Assembly: GCA_018376135.1 (NCBI GenBank)
Contig: JAHABX010000007.1
Location: forward strand, 1-64,000
DNA: 64,000 bases
Direction of reading: 5' to 3'
Source: Clostridiales bacterium
GTDB lineage: Bacteria; Bacillota; Clostridia; Lachnospirales; Lachnospiraceae
In this document: positions 33,134 through 39,670 of the stretch, one piece after another
How positions within the stretch are numbered: position 1 is the stretch's first letter
How the letters are laid out: every line of letters starts with the position of its first letter
Translations under genes and position numbers: made by a program
The notes under the pieces: model-generated
Database searches by the model: none
Told to the model about the DNA's origin: nothing
Seen by the model: only the letters and a program-made list of their open reading frames with translations

Positions 33134-33892
33134 TTAAGCATTTTTTATTGCAATATTTTCTAAAATTTTTATAAACTCTCCCTTTTTCATCATTCCACTG
33201 ATAGAATAATAGGTATTTAAAAACTCAAAGGAAGCCTCAAAATAGGTCTGTCCATCAGGATCCTCGTATTGGTAAATGGGTATTTTCATACCGTAGGATT
33301 CTAATATAAGCTGCTCCAATTCCTCCCCATCCACCTGATGTCCGATACTGGCATCCTCGTAATCTTTACTCACATAAACATGGATATGTGCCTCTTCATA
33401 TTCATATTTCATAATTGCTTCACCTGATTCTTCATTCAGTTCATACCCTATTAGCTTCATTCCATCCGGTCGATACCCAAACCGAATCGGTACAACCCCC
33501 AGCTTCTCCTCTATTTCCTGACAGACCGATTCCTCATCATATTCTCTCGGAACAGCTTCCGCGTTATTAATCTTCGTAGTAACCTCTCCGCCCCGTTCTC
33601 TCTGAAAGATCTCCGGCACATACAGCTTATGTCCACTGCCCACAACACCTGCTCCAATGCAGAGAACCATAACCGCAGCCACGGCGATCCATCTCCGGGC
33701 ACGGACCCTCTTGGGGAAGACTCTGGCTTCCTCTGCCTTCAGCGCACGATGAAGCTCCTCAAGCCTCTGTTCCCGCGTTCTGCTTTTCTGAAACGCTTCC
33801 AGCTCCATCAGCTGCTGTTCCCGCTCCTCGGTCATGGCGATCAGATCCTCATCTATCTTCTGTTTTAACCAGTCATCCATTTCCTGCTTCAT
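33134..33892 (-). CDS. DUF4367-type membrane protein, probable anti-sigma factor
   Basis: A 252-residue protein with an N-terminal cytoplasmic region rich in Glu, Arg and Lys (1-66), one membrane span (about 68-86) and an extracytoplasmic DUF4367-like domain. That domain contains VPIRFGYRPDGMKLIGYEL, a GYRPDGM segment typical of the family, and YEYEEAHIHVYVS. Proteins of this layout are often anti-sigma factors encoded beside ECF sigma genes. Here the nearest ECF sigma gene (35290-35823) is on the same strand but separated by murG on the other strand. The ribosome site of the ATG is weak. Confidence 0.7.
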   Translation of the reverse strand: MKQEMDDWLKQKIDEDLIAMTEEREQQLMELEAFQKSRTREQRLEELHRALKAEEARVFPKRVRARRWIAVAAVMVLCIGAGVVGSGHKLYVPEIFQRERGGEVTTKINNAEAVPREYDEESVCQEIEEKLGVVPIRFGYRPDGMKLIGYELNEESGEAIMKYEYEEAHIHVYVSKDYEDASIGHQVDGEELEQLILESYGMKIPIYQYEDPDGQTYFEASFEFLNTYYSISGMMKKGEFIKILENIAIKNA

Positions 33893-33924
33893 CTTTCACT
33901 ACCGTCCAATCTTTTGAATGCCCG

Positions 33925-33953
33925 TTGACTTTTTTCCGCTGTCACATCATAAT
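33925..33953 (+). promoter_or_regulatory. candidate murG promoter
   Basis: TTGACT (33925-33930), a 17-bp spacer and CATAAT (33948-33953) would start a long murG leader through the repeat element. Confidence 0.5.
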
Positions 33954-34162
33954 GATGTCAGGGTCAAAAGGTATTTTGACCCTGATATGATACCACGGAT
34001 TGCTTCATTGCTACGCAATTCCCGCAATCCTGCAAACATTCGGAATTCGTTGATTTACGATGTAAATCACTGCTTCCTCATGTTTGGAGCGGGTCCCAAG
34101 GTTAAATGCCGTCTTGTGCAAGCACAACTGCATTTAACCTTGAGACCCTGGTATCATCATAA
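33946..34162 (+). repeat. structured dispersed repeat in the murG leader
   Basis: The element is bounded by related inverted ends: ATGATGTCAGGGTC at the left and GAGACCCTGGTATCATCAT at the right. It contains a perfect hairpin (GGGTCAAAA/TTTTGACCC at 33961-33983), an internal GGATTGC/GCAATCC pairing, and a long terminal hairpin (CAAGGTTAAATG/CATTTAACCTTG, 34093-34142). The core 33993-34037 is shared with 9350-9394. It is noncoding and MITE-like. Confidence 0.65.
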
Positions 34163-34205
34163 TCAAAGCATAGACTTTTACTACTACGCCGGGAGGTCAA
34201 TTATT

Positions 34206-35270
34206 ATGAAACGAATCGTACTTACAGGCGGGGGCACTGCCGGACATGTCACTCCGAACATCGCCCTGCTTCCACGTCTGCGCTCCGCAGATTATGAGAT
34301 ATCTTATATCGGCTCCATGGACGGGATCGAGAAAAAACTGATCCAGGCACAGGGAGTCCCTTATTACGGAATTTCCTCCGGGAAACTCCGCCGTTATTTT
34401 GATCTGAAAAATTTTACGGATCCGTTCCGGGTCCTCAAAGGCTTTGCAGAGGCATCCAGACTCATGAAAGAGCTGAAACCGGACGTAGTATTTTCCAAAG
34501 GAGGCTTTGTCTCCGTGCCGGTGGTTATGGCTGCGCGAAAGCACCATATCCCCGTGGTCTGCCACGAATCCGACTTAACCCCCGGACTTGCCAACAAGCT
34601 GAGTATGCCGTCCGCCACGAAGGTCTGCTGTAATTTCCCGGAAACACTTCAATACCTGCCGAAAGGAAAAGCAGTCCTGACCGGGTGTCCCATCCGTAAG
34701 GAGCTGATGCAGGGCAGCCGGCTGAATGCACTTTCCATGACCGGCTTCTCTCCTGACAAACCGGTACTGATGGTCATGGGCGGAAGCCTTGGGGCTGCCG
34801 CTGTCAACCAGGCTGTCCGGGATGCACTCCCGCAGCTTCTGGAGAAATGGCAGATCATCCACCTGTGCGGCAAAGGCAAGCTGGATGAATCTCTGCGCGG
34901 AACCAAAGGTTATATTCAATATGAATATGTACAAAAAGAGCTTGCCGACCTTTTTGCGCTCTGTGATATTGTGGTCTCCCGCGCCGGAGCCAATGCTATC
35001 TGCGAGCTCCTTGCCCTTCGCAAGCCCACGCTTCTGATTCCGCTGCCTGCCAGATCAAGCCGGGGAGATCAGCTCCTGAATGCCCGGTCCTTTGAACAGC
35101 AGGGCTTCTCCATGGTCATCGAAGAGGAAGGACTGACCCGGGAGACATTTCTGGCTGCTGTGAACCGGCTGGCCAAACACCGTCAGGACTACATCCGCGC
35201 CATGGAAGAATGTCCCCAGTCCGATGCCATTGATACGATCATGGGCATCCTTGAAGAAACAACAAAATAA
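34206..35270 (+). CDS. murG: UDP-N-acetylglucosamine--N-acetylmuramyl-(pentapeptide) pyrophosphoryl-undecaprenol N-acetylglucosamine transferase
   Basis: A 354-residue GT28 glycosyltransferase that adds GlcNAc to lipid I to make lipid II on the inner membrane face. The N-terminal G-loop TGGGTAGHVTPNIALLP is diagnostic, with MVMGGSLGAAAVNQ in the second domain and the UDP-GlcNAc-binding SRAGANAICELLALRKPTLLIPLP. The start at 34206 has GGGAGG 9-10 bases upstream; the longer frame to 33918 runs through the repeat element. It lies outside any dcw cluster and on the opposite strand to its neighbours. Its long leader contains the structured repeat. Confidence 0.95.
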   Translation: MKRIVLTGGGTAGHVTPNIALLPRLRSADYEISYIGSMDGIEKKLIQAQGVPYYGISSGKLRRYFDLKNFTDPFRVLKGFAEASRLMKELKPDVVFSKGGFVSVPVVMAARKHHIPVVCHESDLTPGLANKLSMPSATKVCCNFPETLQYLPKGKAVLTGCPIRKELMQGSRLNALSMTGFSPDKPVLMVMGGSLGAAAVNQAVRDALPQLLEKWQIIHLCGKGKLDESLRGTKGYIQYEYVQKELADLFALCDIVVSRAGANAICELLALRKPTLLIPLPARSSRGDQLLNARSFEQQGFSMVIEEEGLTRETFLAAVNRLAKHRQDYIRAMEECPQSDAIDTIMGILEETTK

Positions 35271-35278
35271 GTTGTATA

Positions 35279-35302
35279 AAAAGGGGCAGTTATCTGTCCC
35301 TT
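35279..35302. terminator. short hairpin between convergent murG and the ECF sigma gene
   Basis: AAAGGGGCAG-TTAT-CTGTCCCTTT overlaps the end of the sigma gene. It probably terminates murG. Confidence 0.65.
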
Positions 35303-35823
35303 TCTGCTTCTTCTATTCTATATGCATCCCGAAGCCATTTAATTGCACGATTCTTCCACATACAGATCACCTGTGCTCTCACTCCCAGTATTTTACCGAT
35401 AGAAGGATTGTCCATCTCCTCCAGATAGCTCATCAGAACAGCCTCATACCATCTTGGCTTTTCTCTGGCAAGACGCTTCAGAACCCGAATCCCTTTTTCC
35501 TCTTCTTCCCTCCGGACCAACAAAAGACTCAGATCTGTATATGTATCTTCCGGGACCTCCTCTACCAGAGGCAGTCCCACAATTGTCTTATATTTTCCGC
35601 CCTTTTTCTTGTAATCCAGCGCCAGACGACCTGATACAGCAAGAAGCCACGTCTTCACCTTCTCCGGCGGTATGTCATCCATATGCTTTGAAAAACGGAT
35701 AAATGTTTCCTGACAGATATCTTCAGCCGCATAATAATCCCGTAGATACCAGTAAGCATTACGAGTCACCAGCTCATAATATTTCAGAAAGTAATCATCC
35801 AGCCGATGATTCTTCTTGTCCAT
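35290..35823 (-). CDS. ECF-type RNA polymerase sigma factor
   Basis: A 177-residue sigma-70 family protein with only regions 2 and 4. Region 2 (about 8-75) includes DYYAAEDICQETFIRFSKH, the usual -10-binding helix area. Region 4 (about 118-170) has VLMSYLEEMDNPSIGKILG, then VRAQVICMWKNRAIKWLRD as a helix-turn-helix. No cognate anti-sigma is immediately adjacent. The best candidate is the DUF4367 protein at 33134-33892 on the same strand, beyond murG. The ribosome site is weak. It lies 20 bp downstream of the HIT gene and may be co-transcribed with it. Confidence 0.82.
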   Translation of the reverse strand: MDKKNHRLDDYFLKYYELVTRNAYWYLRDYYAAEDICQETFIRFSKHMDDIPPEKVKTWLLAVSGRLALDYKKKGGKYKTIVGLPLVEEVPEDTYTDLSLLLVRREEEEKGIRVLKRLAREKPRWYEAVLMSYLEEMDNPSIGKILGVRAQVICMWKNRAIKWLRDAYRIEEAERDR

Positions 35824-35843
35824 ATGTTTCTACCGACATCCTC

Positions 35844-36257
35844 TCACTGAGCATCGATCAGCCTTTTTACTTCCGCCATATCCTCAGGTGTTGTCGTCCC
35901 CGGCTCCCAGAGAATACCTGCCTGATCTCCCACATATCTGGGAATCAGATGCATATGAAAGTGAAAGACCGTCTGTCCTGCTGCCTCTCCATTATTCTGA
36001 ACCACGTTGAAGCCGTCTGCCCCCAGCGCCTTCATCATTCTGGCGCCAATCTTCTTCGCTGTCACCAGCGCCTTCGCCGCCAGCTCATCGTCCAGCTCGA
36101 AAAGATTTGCATAATGCTCCTTGGGAATCAGAAGTGCATGTCCTCTTGCTGCCGGTCCCAGATCCAGGATTACCCGGAAATCTTTGTCTTCGTACAGAGT
36201 GGTAGATGGGATCTCTCCGTTTGCGATCTTACAGAAAATACAATTACAATCTTTCAT
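35844..36257 (-). CDS. HIT-family protein
   Basis: A 137-residue histidine-triad protein, a nucleotide hydrolase or transferase of the HINT type that splits adenosine phosphoramidates. CIFCKIANGEIPS at the start has the zinc-type Cys pair, and the catalytic triad HFHMHLIPR lies near residue 98. The substrate is not known. The start at 36257 has AGGAGG 8 bases upstream; the longer frame to 36305 has no ribosome site. It is divergent from the histidine kinase gene. Confidence 0.92.
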   Translation of the reverse strand: MKDCNCIFCKIANGEIPSTTLYEDKDFRVILDLGPAARGHALLIPKEHYANLFELDDELAAKALVTAKKIGARMMKALGADGFNVVQNNGEAAGQTVFHFHMHLIPRYVGDQAGILWEPGTTTPEDMAEVKRLIDAQ

Positions 36258-36312
36258 AATACTCCTCCTGATAGTTTCTATATAAACTTTAAAGTTTCTT
36301 TTCATATCAAAT

Positions 36313-36377
36313 TGTCATATTATGTCGAGACATGTCGAACGAATTTATTTGCCAATTTTTGACATTTCTGCTATATT
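36313..36377 (+). promoter_or_regulatory. kinase promoter with three in-phase Spo0A-box-like motifs
   Basis: TGTC cores occur at 36313, 36323 and 36333, spaced exactly 10 bp; the last two read TGTCGAG and TGTCGAA, matching the 0A-box core TGTCGAA. They are followed by TTGCCA (36349-36354), a 17-bp spacer and TATATT (36372-36377). The boxes could also act on the divergent HIT gene. Confidence 0.5.
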
Positions 36378-36397
36378 GTGACTCAGGGAGTGATGAC

Positions 36398-37147
36398 ATG
36401 CTGACATACAACGAACAGGAAAAAATGGAACTTCTGATGGCAAAGGACGAAAATTTCCACGAAATAATTACTGCCATCAAAAACGATTACCATCTTACTT
36501 TATCCCAGATCTCACATGAGATCCGAAATCCGCTGACCTATGTGAACAGCTCCGTCCAATGGATCCAGAAAATGCATCCTGAAGTCGAAAGCTTCGAGTT
36601 CTGGGATCAGATGAAACATGATCTGGATTATTTAAAAATACTTCTGGACGATATTTCCGCATTTAATAACGGAGAACAACTGAACATCAGCCTGATCGAT
36701 CCAAAGGTATTTGCATGTGATCTGAAGGATACCCTCCTCCCGGAACTTCTTGCAAAACACATCCCGCTTCTGATCAAGCTGGATGATACCTATCCGGAAT
36801 TTTATGGCGATCCCGTCCGGCTAAAGCAGGTATTTATCAATCTGCTTCGCAACTCCATGGAGTCCATTACGGAACGGGGACGTATTACGCTGAAAGTATT
36901 TACCCACGACAAGCGTCTGATGATCGCCGTCAGGGATAACGGCTGCGGGATCCCTCCTGAGCAGCAGCAGACCATCTTCCGCCCATTCGTTACCTACAAG
37001 GAAAACGGAACCGGGCTGGGTCTTTCCATCGTCCGCCGTATTATAGAGGCACACAACGGAACCATTCATCTGAAATCCACCGTCGGAAAAGGCACGGAAT
37101 TCCAGATATATTTACCATTATTGCCTTCGTCTCACATTTGTATATAG
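36398..37147 (+). CDS. orphan cytosolic sensor histidine kinase
   Basis: A 249-residue histidine kinase with no membrane segment and no sensor domain beyond about 30 N-terminal residues. The dimerisation/phosphotransfer helix has SQISHEIRNPLTYV with His40, and the ATP-binding domain has N-box FINLLRNSMESI, G1 RDNGCGIPP and G2 GTGLGLSIV. There is no response regulator next to it. Orphan kinases of this kind phosphorylate Spo0A in clostridia; the 0A-box-like motifs upstream are compatible with feedback by Spo0A. The start at 36398 follows GGGAG; an upstream ATG at 36332 would lie within the promoter motifs. Confidence 0.85.
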   Translation: MLTYNEQEKMELLMAKDENFHEIITAIKNDYHLTLSQISHEIRNPLTYVNSSVQWIQKMHPEVESFEFWDQMKHDLDYLKILLDDISAFNNGEQLNISLIDPKVFACDLKDTLLPELLAKHIPLLIKLDDTYPEFYGDPVRLKQVFINLLRNSMESITERGRITLKVFTHDKRLMIAVRDNGCGIPPEQQQTIFRPFVTYKENGTGLGLSIVRRIIEAHNGTIHLKSTVGKGTEFQIYLPLLPSSHICI

Positions 37148-37171
37148 ATTATCCCAGAAGGGTTTTGTAAA

Positions 37172-37200
37172 GGAGAAGACTATTCTCCGTAGCCTTCTCC
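37172..37200. terminator. hairpin between the convergent kinase and HD genes
   Basis: GGAGAAG and CTTCTCC pair around the last codons of the HD gene. It is a weak bidirectional terminator. Confidence 0.5.
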
Positions 37201-37779
37201 TCTTATAAAACCTGAATCCACATTCTTTTCAATGATTTCCCTGATATAATTCCACAGCGTCTCAGAACCCTCATGCGTTCTGGCATTCCGGTTCATGATC
37301 TGCTCTCTGCGTACCCCATGCTCCTTCCAGGACTTTCCCTCTGCATGGTCGGTCAACAGCACCGGCTGTATCTTGTCCAGGGTATTGGCAAACTTCGCTT
37401 CCGGGGTCTCCATAGCTTCAAACTCATCCCACAGTGCCCGGAAATACGCTTTCTGATCTGCCGGAAGCAACCCATAGATCCTGTCTGCCGCCTTTAACTC
37501 ACGGTCCTGCTTGGTTGCATTGCCCTGTGTATCATATGCATAGGTATCCCCTGCATCAATCTCGACCAGATCATGCGTCAGCAGCATCAGCACCGTCTTT
37601 GCCACATCAATGGGTTCATTGGCATATTCACTGAGCACCGCGCACATGACTGCCATATGCCAAGCATGCTCTGCATCTGTCTCCTTCCGGCTTCCATCTG
37701 CCAGATAGGTCTGCCGGATGATCTCCTTCTGCCGGTCTATCTCCATCAAAAAAGAAAGCTGCTGCTCCAATCTGTTCAT
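37180..37779 (-). CDS. HD-domain phosphohydrolase (YfbR-like)
   Basis: A 199-residue HD-domain protein similar to YfbR-type 5'-deoxynucleotidases and related HD hydrolases. The metal ligands are seen as the His in DAEHAWHMAVM, the HD pair in LLTHDLVEIDAGD and a later Asp in FANTLDKIQPVL. The family dephosphorylates deoxynucleoside monophosphates, but the substrate here is not established. The start at 37779 has AAGGG 9 bases upstream; the ATG three codons earlier has none. It follows the GIY-YIG gene by 18 bp in a three-gene unit with the GNAT gene. Confidence 0.82.
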   Translation of the reverse strand: MNRLEQQLSFLMEIDRQKEIIRQTYLADGSRKETDAEHAWHMAVMCAVLSEYANEPIDVAKTVLMLLTHDLVEIDAGDTYAYDTQGNATKQDRELKAADRIYGLLPADQKAYFRALWDEFEAMETPEAKFANTLDKIQPVLLTDHAEGKSWKEHGVRREQIMNRNARTHEGSETLWNYIREIIEKNVDSGFIRGEGYGE

Positions 37780-37797
37780 GGGGGTCATCCCTTTCCA

Positions 37798-38154
37798 TCA
37801 AACTTCTTGTTCCTGTTCATCCTCAAGATACATATGCAGCTCCCATTCCGGGTGCGGCTCATAAGAAATGCTCTCCTCACAAAGCCCTGCAATCTCCCTG
37901 ACCCGCTGCGGATCAGCGATCAGTTCTTCCTTATGGGGTCTGTCCAGCTGTTTGATCCGAAACTCCAGCTTCGCTGCGTAAGACCACTCTTCTGTCTCCC
38001 AGACCATTTCCAGGGACTGTATCTGTCGGCTCCTGGTATATTTTGCACCGGATTTCTTCTTATAATAATGTTCCCTCATCCGGCGTCTCATATTCTTCGT
38101 AATTCCTGTATAAAGAGAACCATCCTCACAGCGCAGCATGTAGATATACGCCAT
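37798..38154 (-). CDS. GIY-YIG endonuclease-domain protein (UPF0213 type)
   Basis: A 118-residue single-domain GIY-YIG protein. The opening YIYMLRCEDGSLYTGIT contains the two conserved Tyr and the TGIT turn, and REHYYKKKSGAKYTRSR and AAKLEFRIKQLDRPHKEELI follow as in UPF0213 proteins. The family may act in DNA repair or recombination but has no settled role. The start codon overlaps the stop of the upstream GNAT gene (TGATG), so the two are translationally coupled. Confidence 0.88.
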   Translation of the reverse strand: MAYIYMLRCEDGSLYTGITKNMRRRMREHYYKKKSGAKYTRSRQIQSLEMVWETEEWSYAAKLEFRIKQLDRPHKEELIADPQRVREIAGLCEESISYEPHPEWELHMYLEDEQEQEV

Positions 38155-38660
38155 CAGCTCTGTCTCTCCAGAGACATATGAAATCGGCTCCAGCTCTCAC
38201 CATAAAATTCCATGGCATCCGCCTCTACGAACTCATCCCGGAATCCCACTCTCTCATAACAGGTATGTGCCCGTGGATTACAGTCAAAAACCCCGATCGT
38301 CACTCTGCGGGCTCCCAGGATCTCGAAAGCATACTGCACCGCTTTCTCCACCATCTGTCTCCCGATTCCCTGCCCACGCCGGGTATCATCCACAACGATC
38401 ATCCCCAGATGCAGGCTGTTCCTCTCGTAATCCGCGTTCCGCATGTACAGATGACCCACGACCTGTCCCTGTTCATCCAGCGCCGCCATGATCCACTCAT
38501 TCTCTGTGCGTTCTGACTCATCCATACGCGCCAGAAGCTGCTCCTCTGTCAGCGGATGAACAAAATCTCCTCCGCCCCACATTGCCATGGTACGCTCGTC
38601 TGCCAGCCACGGAAGGATCTTCTTCACGTCCTGACGTTTAAACGGTCTCAAACGAACCAT
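38154..38660 (-). CDS. GNAT-family N-acetyltransferase
   Basis: A 168-residue GCN5-related acetyltransferase that transfers the acetyl group from acetyl-CoA to an unknown amine. The acetyl-CoA loop is RRGQGIGRQM, preceded by LHLGMIVVDD and followed by ARRVTIGVFDCNPRAHTCYERVGF. The start at 38660 has AGGAGGG 8 bases upstream. It is the first gene of a GNAT/GIY-YIG/HD unit. The toxin-antitoxin region begins about 110 bp upstream. Confidence 0.88.
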   Translation of the reverse strand: MVRLRPFKRQDVKKILPWLADERTMAMWGGGDFVHPLTEEQLLARMDESERTENEWIMAALDEQGQVVGHLYMRNADYERNSLHLGMIVVDDTRRGQGIGRQMVEKAVQYAFEILGARRVTIGVFDCNPRAHTCYERVGFRDEFVEADAMEFYGESWSRFHMSLERQS

Positions 38661-38775
38661 CAGAATCTCCCTCCTGTTCATACGTTCTTAGTTAATTCAT
38701 CATATTATACAAATAAGTAATTGTCCAGATATTTTACAAAAATTGGCAAAATATTTTTTGACTTTTTTCCGGATT

Positions 38776-38862
38776 ATGCAGCATCCTTTACAGATTGTTG
38801 CAATTATCAGTCTTGTTTATACAATAAAAATCGGAATTTCCTATAAAGTGACAAAAAAATAA
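38776..38862 (+). pseudogene. degenerate type I toxin ORF (copy 1)
   Basis: A 28-codon open frame (MQHPLQIVAIISLVYTIKIG, then ISYKVTKK) whose middle IVAIISLVYT matches the toxin at 39224 residue for residue. The first 13 codons, the leader and the ribosome site of the other copy are missing, and eight codons are inserted before the final KVTKK. With no ribosome site it is probably not translated efficiently. The antisense RNA gene below is intact. Confidence 0.65.
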
Positions 38863-38932
38863 CCGCCCACGCCAACGGATACGGTTATTTTACTTTATTC
38901 AGAGGCTAACCGTCTATCGACAGCCTTTTTAT
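38853..38932 (-). ncRNA. orphan antitoxin-like antisense RNA (copy 1)
   Basis: A minus-strand promoter TTGACA (38962-38967), 17 bp, TATTAT (38939-38944) should start an RNA near 38932. It runs through GGCTGTCGATAGACGGTTAGCC and ends at an AAATAACCG/CGGTTATTTTTTT terminator near 38853. It is nearly identical to the RNA at 39298-39376 and could silence that toxin in trans. Confidence 0.65.
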
Positions 38933-38938
38933 ATTCTT

Positions 38939-38967
38939 ATAATATCAAGCCACCTTTAGAATGTCAA
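38939..38967 (-). promoter_or_regulatory. promoter of antisense RNA copy 1
   Basis: TTGACA-17-TATTAT on the minus strand, the same as in copy 2. Confidence 0.75.
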
Positions 38968-39149
38968 GATTTCATTTTTCATTTACTTTTCGGGCTTTAC
39001 ACACAAAAACGCCACCCTCTGGCTTCACATCCCAAAAAACAATGCTCCTTCATAGACTTGGACGCTCAACACCCGTTTTAAAAGTTATGCTTTTTTTATA
39101 CTTGCTTTTTGTATTCTCATATGCTATATTTCACTCATAAAAGGTGCTG

Positions 39150-39223
39150 TCAAAAACGGTAGGCGGTTAGCTCTCTTCGGAGGGCAAAAAACCCTCCGAT
39201 CTTACGAAAGGAGGGCGATTGCT
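39150..39223 (+). promoter_or_regulatory. structured toxin mRNA leader
   Basis: After AACGGTAGGCGGTT, CTTCGGAGGG can pair with CCCTCCGA. The same CCCTCC can instead pair with the GGAGGG ribosome site, so two mutually exclusive hairpins are possible. The leader at 30975-31062 has the same order of elements. Confidence 0.55.
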
Positions 39224-39307
39224 ATGGTTACATATAATGAGCTTTTCCAGTTCGGTATATTAATTGTTGCAATTATCAGTCTTGTTTATACAATGACAAA
39301 AAAATAA
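39224..39307 (+). CDS. putative holin-like type I toxin peptide
   Basis: A 27-residue peptide, MVTYNELFQFGILIVAIISL followed by VYTMTKK. It has a short polar start, one hydrophobic helix and a Lys-rich end, the usual form of small membrane-acting type I toxins annotated as putative holin-like toxins. A strong GGAGGG lies 8 bases upstream, and the leader can fold to mask it. The 3' end overlaps the terminator of a convergent antisense RNA. The mRNA probably ends at the GGCT/AGCC hairpin followed by CTTTTAT near 39372. It is too short for ordinary gene finders. Confidence 0.72.
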   Translation: MVTYNELFQFGILIVAIISLVYTMTKK

Positions 39308-39376
39308 CCGCCCCAGCCACGGATACGGTTATTTAACAGTATTTAGAGGCTAACCGTCTATCGACAGCCCTTTTAT
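39298..39376 (-). ncRNA. antisense RNA antitoxin of the 39224 toxin
   Basis: The predicted RNA of about 79 nt starts near 39376 and is complementary to the 3' untranslated region and last codons of the toxin mRNA. It opens with a GGCTGTC...GGTTAGCC stem-loop and ends at an AATAACCG/CGGTTATT hairpin followed by TTTTT. This is the convergent 3'-overlap layout of txpA/RatA- and bsrG/SR4-type systems. Confidence 0.7.
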
Positions 39377-39382
39377 ATTCTT

Positions 39383-39411
39383 ATAATATCAAGCCACCTT
39401 TAGAATGTCAA
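39383..39411 (-). promoter_or_regulatory. promoter of the antitoxin RNA
   Basis: On the minus strand TTGACA (39406-39411), a 17-bp spacer and TATTAT (39383-39388). Confidence 0.78.
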
Positions 39412-39497
39412 GATTTCATTTTTCATTTACTTTCCGGTCTTTGCACAAAAAAGAACACCGCCCCCGGGCTCCACGTCCCAAAAACAGTGCTCCTAAG

Positions 39498-39570
39498 TGC
39501 GTCTTCAGGGGCTCGAACCCTGGACACCCTGATTAAGAGTCAGGTGCTCTACCAACTGAGCTAAAGACGC
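39498..39570 (-). tRNA. tRNA-Lys (anticodon CTT)
   Basis: Acceptor GCGTCTT pairs with AAGACGC plus A; D-arm TAGCTCAGTTGGTAGAGCA, anticodon loop CTCTTAA and T-arm AGGGTTCGAGCCCCT are visible. The promoter is at 39600-39628. Confidence 0.95.
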
Positions 39571-39599
39571 ATGTCCTGTGTTGTTCAACAACAAGACAT

Positions 39600-39628
39600 A
39601 TTATAATCGATGCTTTTCAAAATTGCAA
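39600..39628 (-). promoter_or_regulatory. promoter of tRNA-Lys
   Basis: On the minus strand TTGCAA (39623-39628), a 17-bp spacer and TATAAT (39600-39605). A TGTTGTTGAACAACA palindrome lies just downstream (39580-39594). Confidence 0.78.
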
Positions 39629-39670
39629 CCCCTTTTTTATATTTTTTTCAAAAATTTTTTCAAAAAACTT

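Noticed and set aside
33918..34205. N-terminal extension of murG
   Set aside because: It translates the structured repeat element; the MurG G-loop begins right after the ATG at 34206 with its ribosome site.
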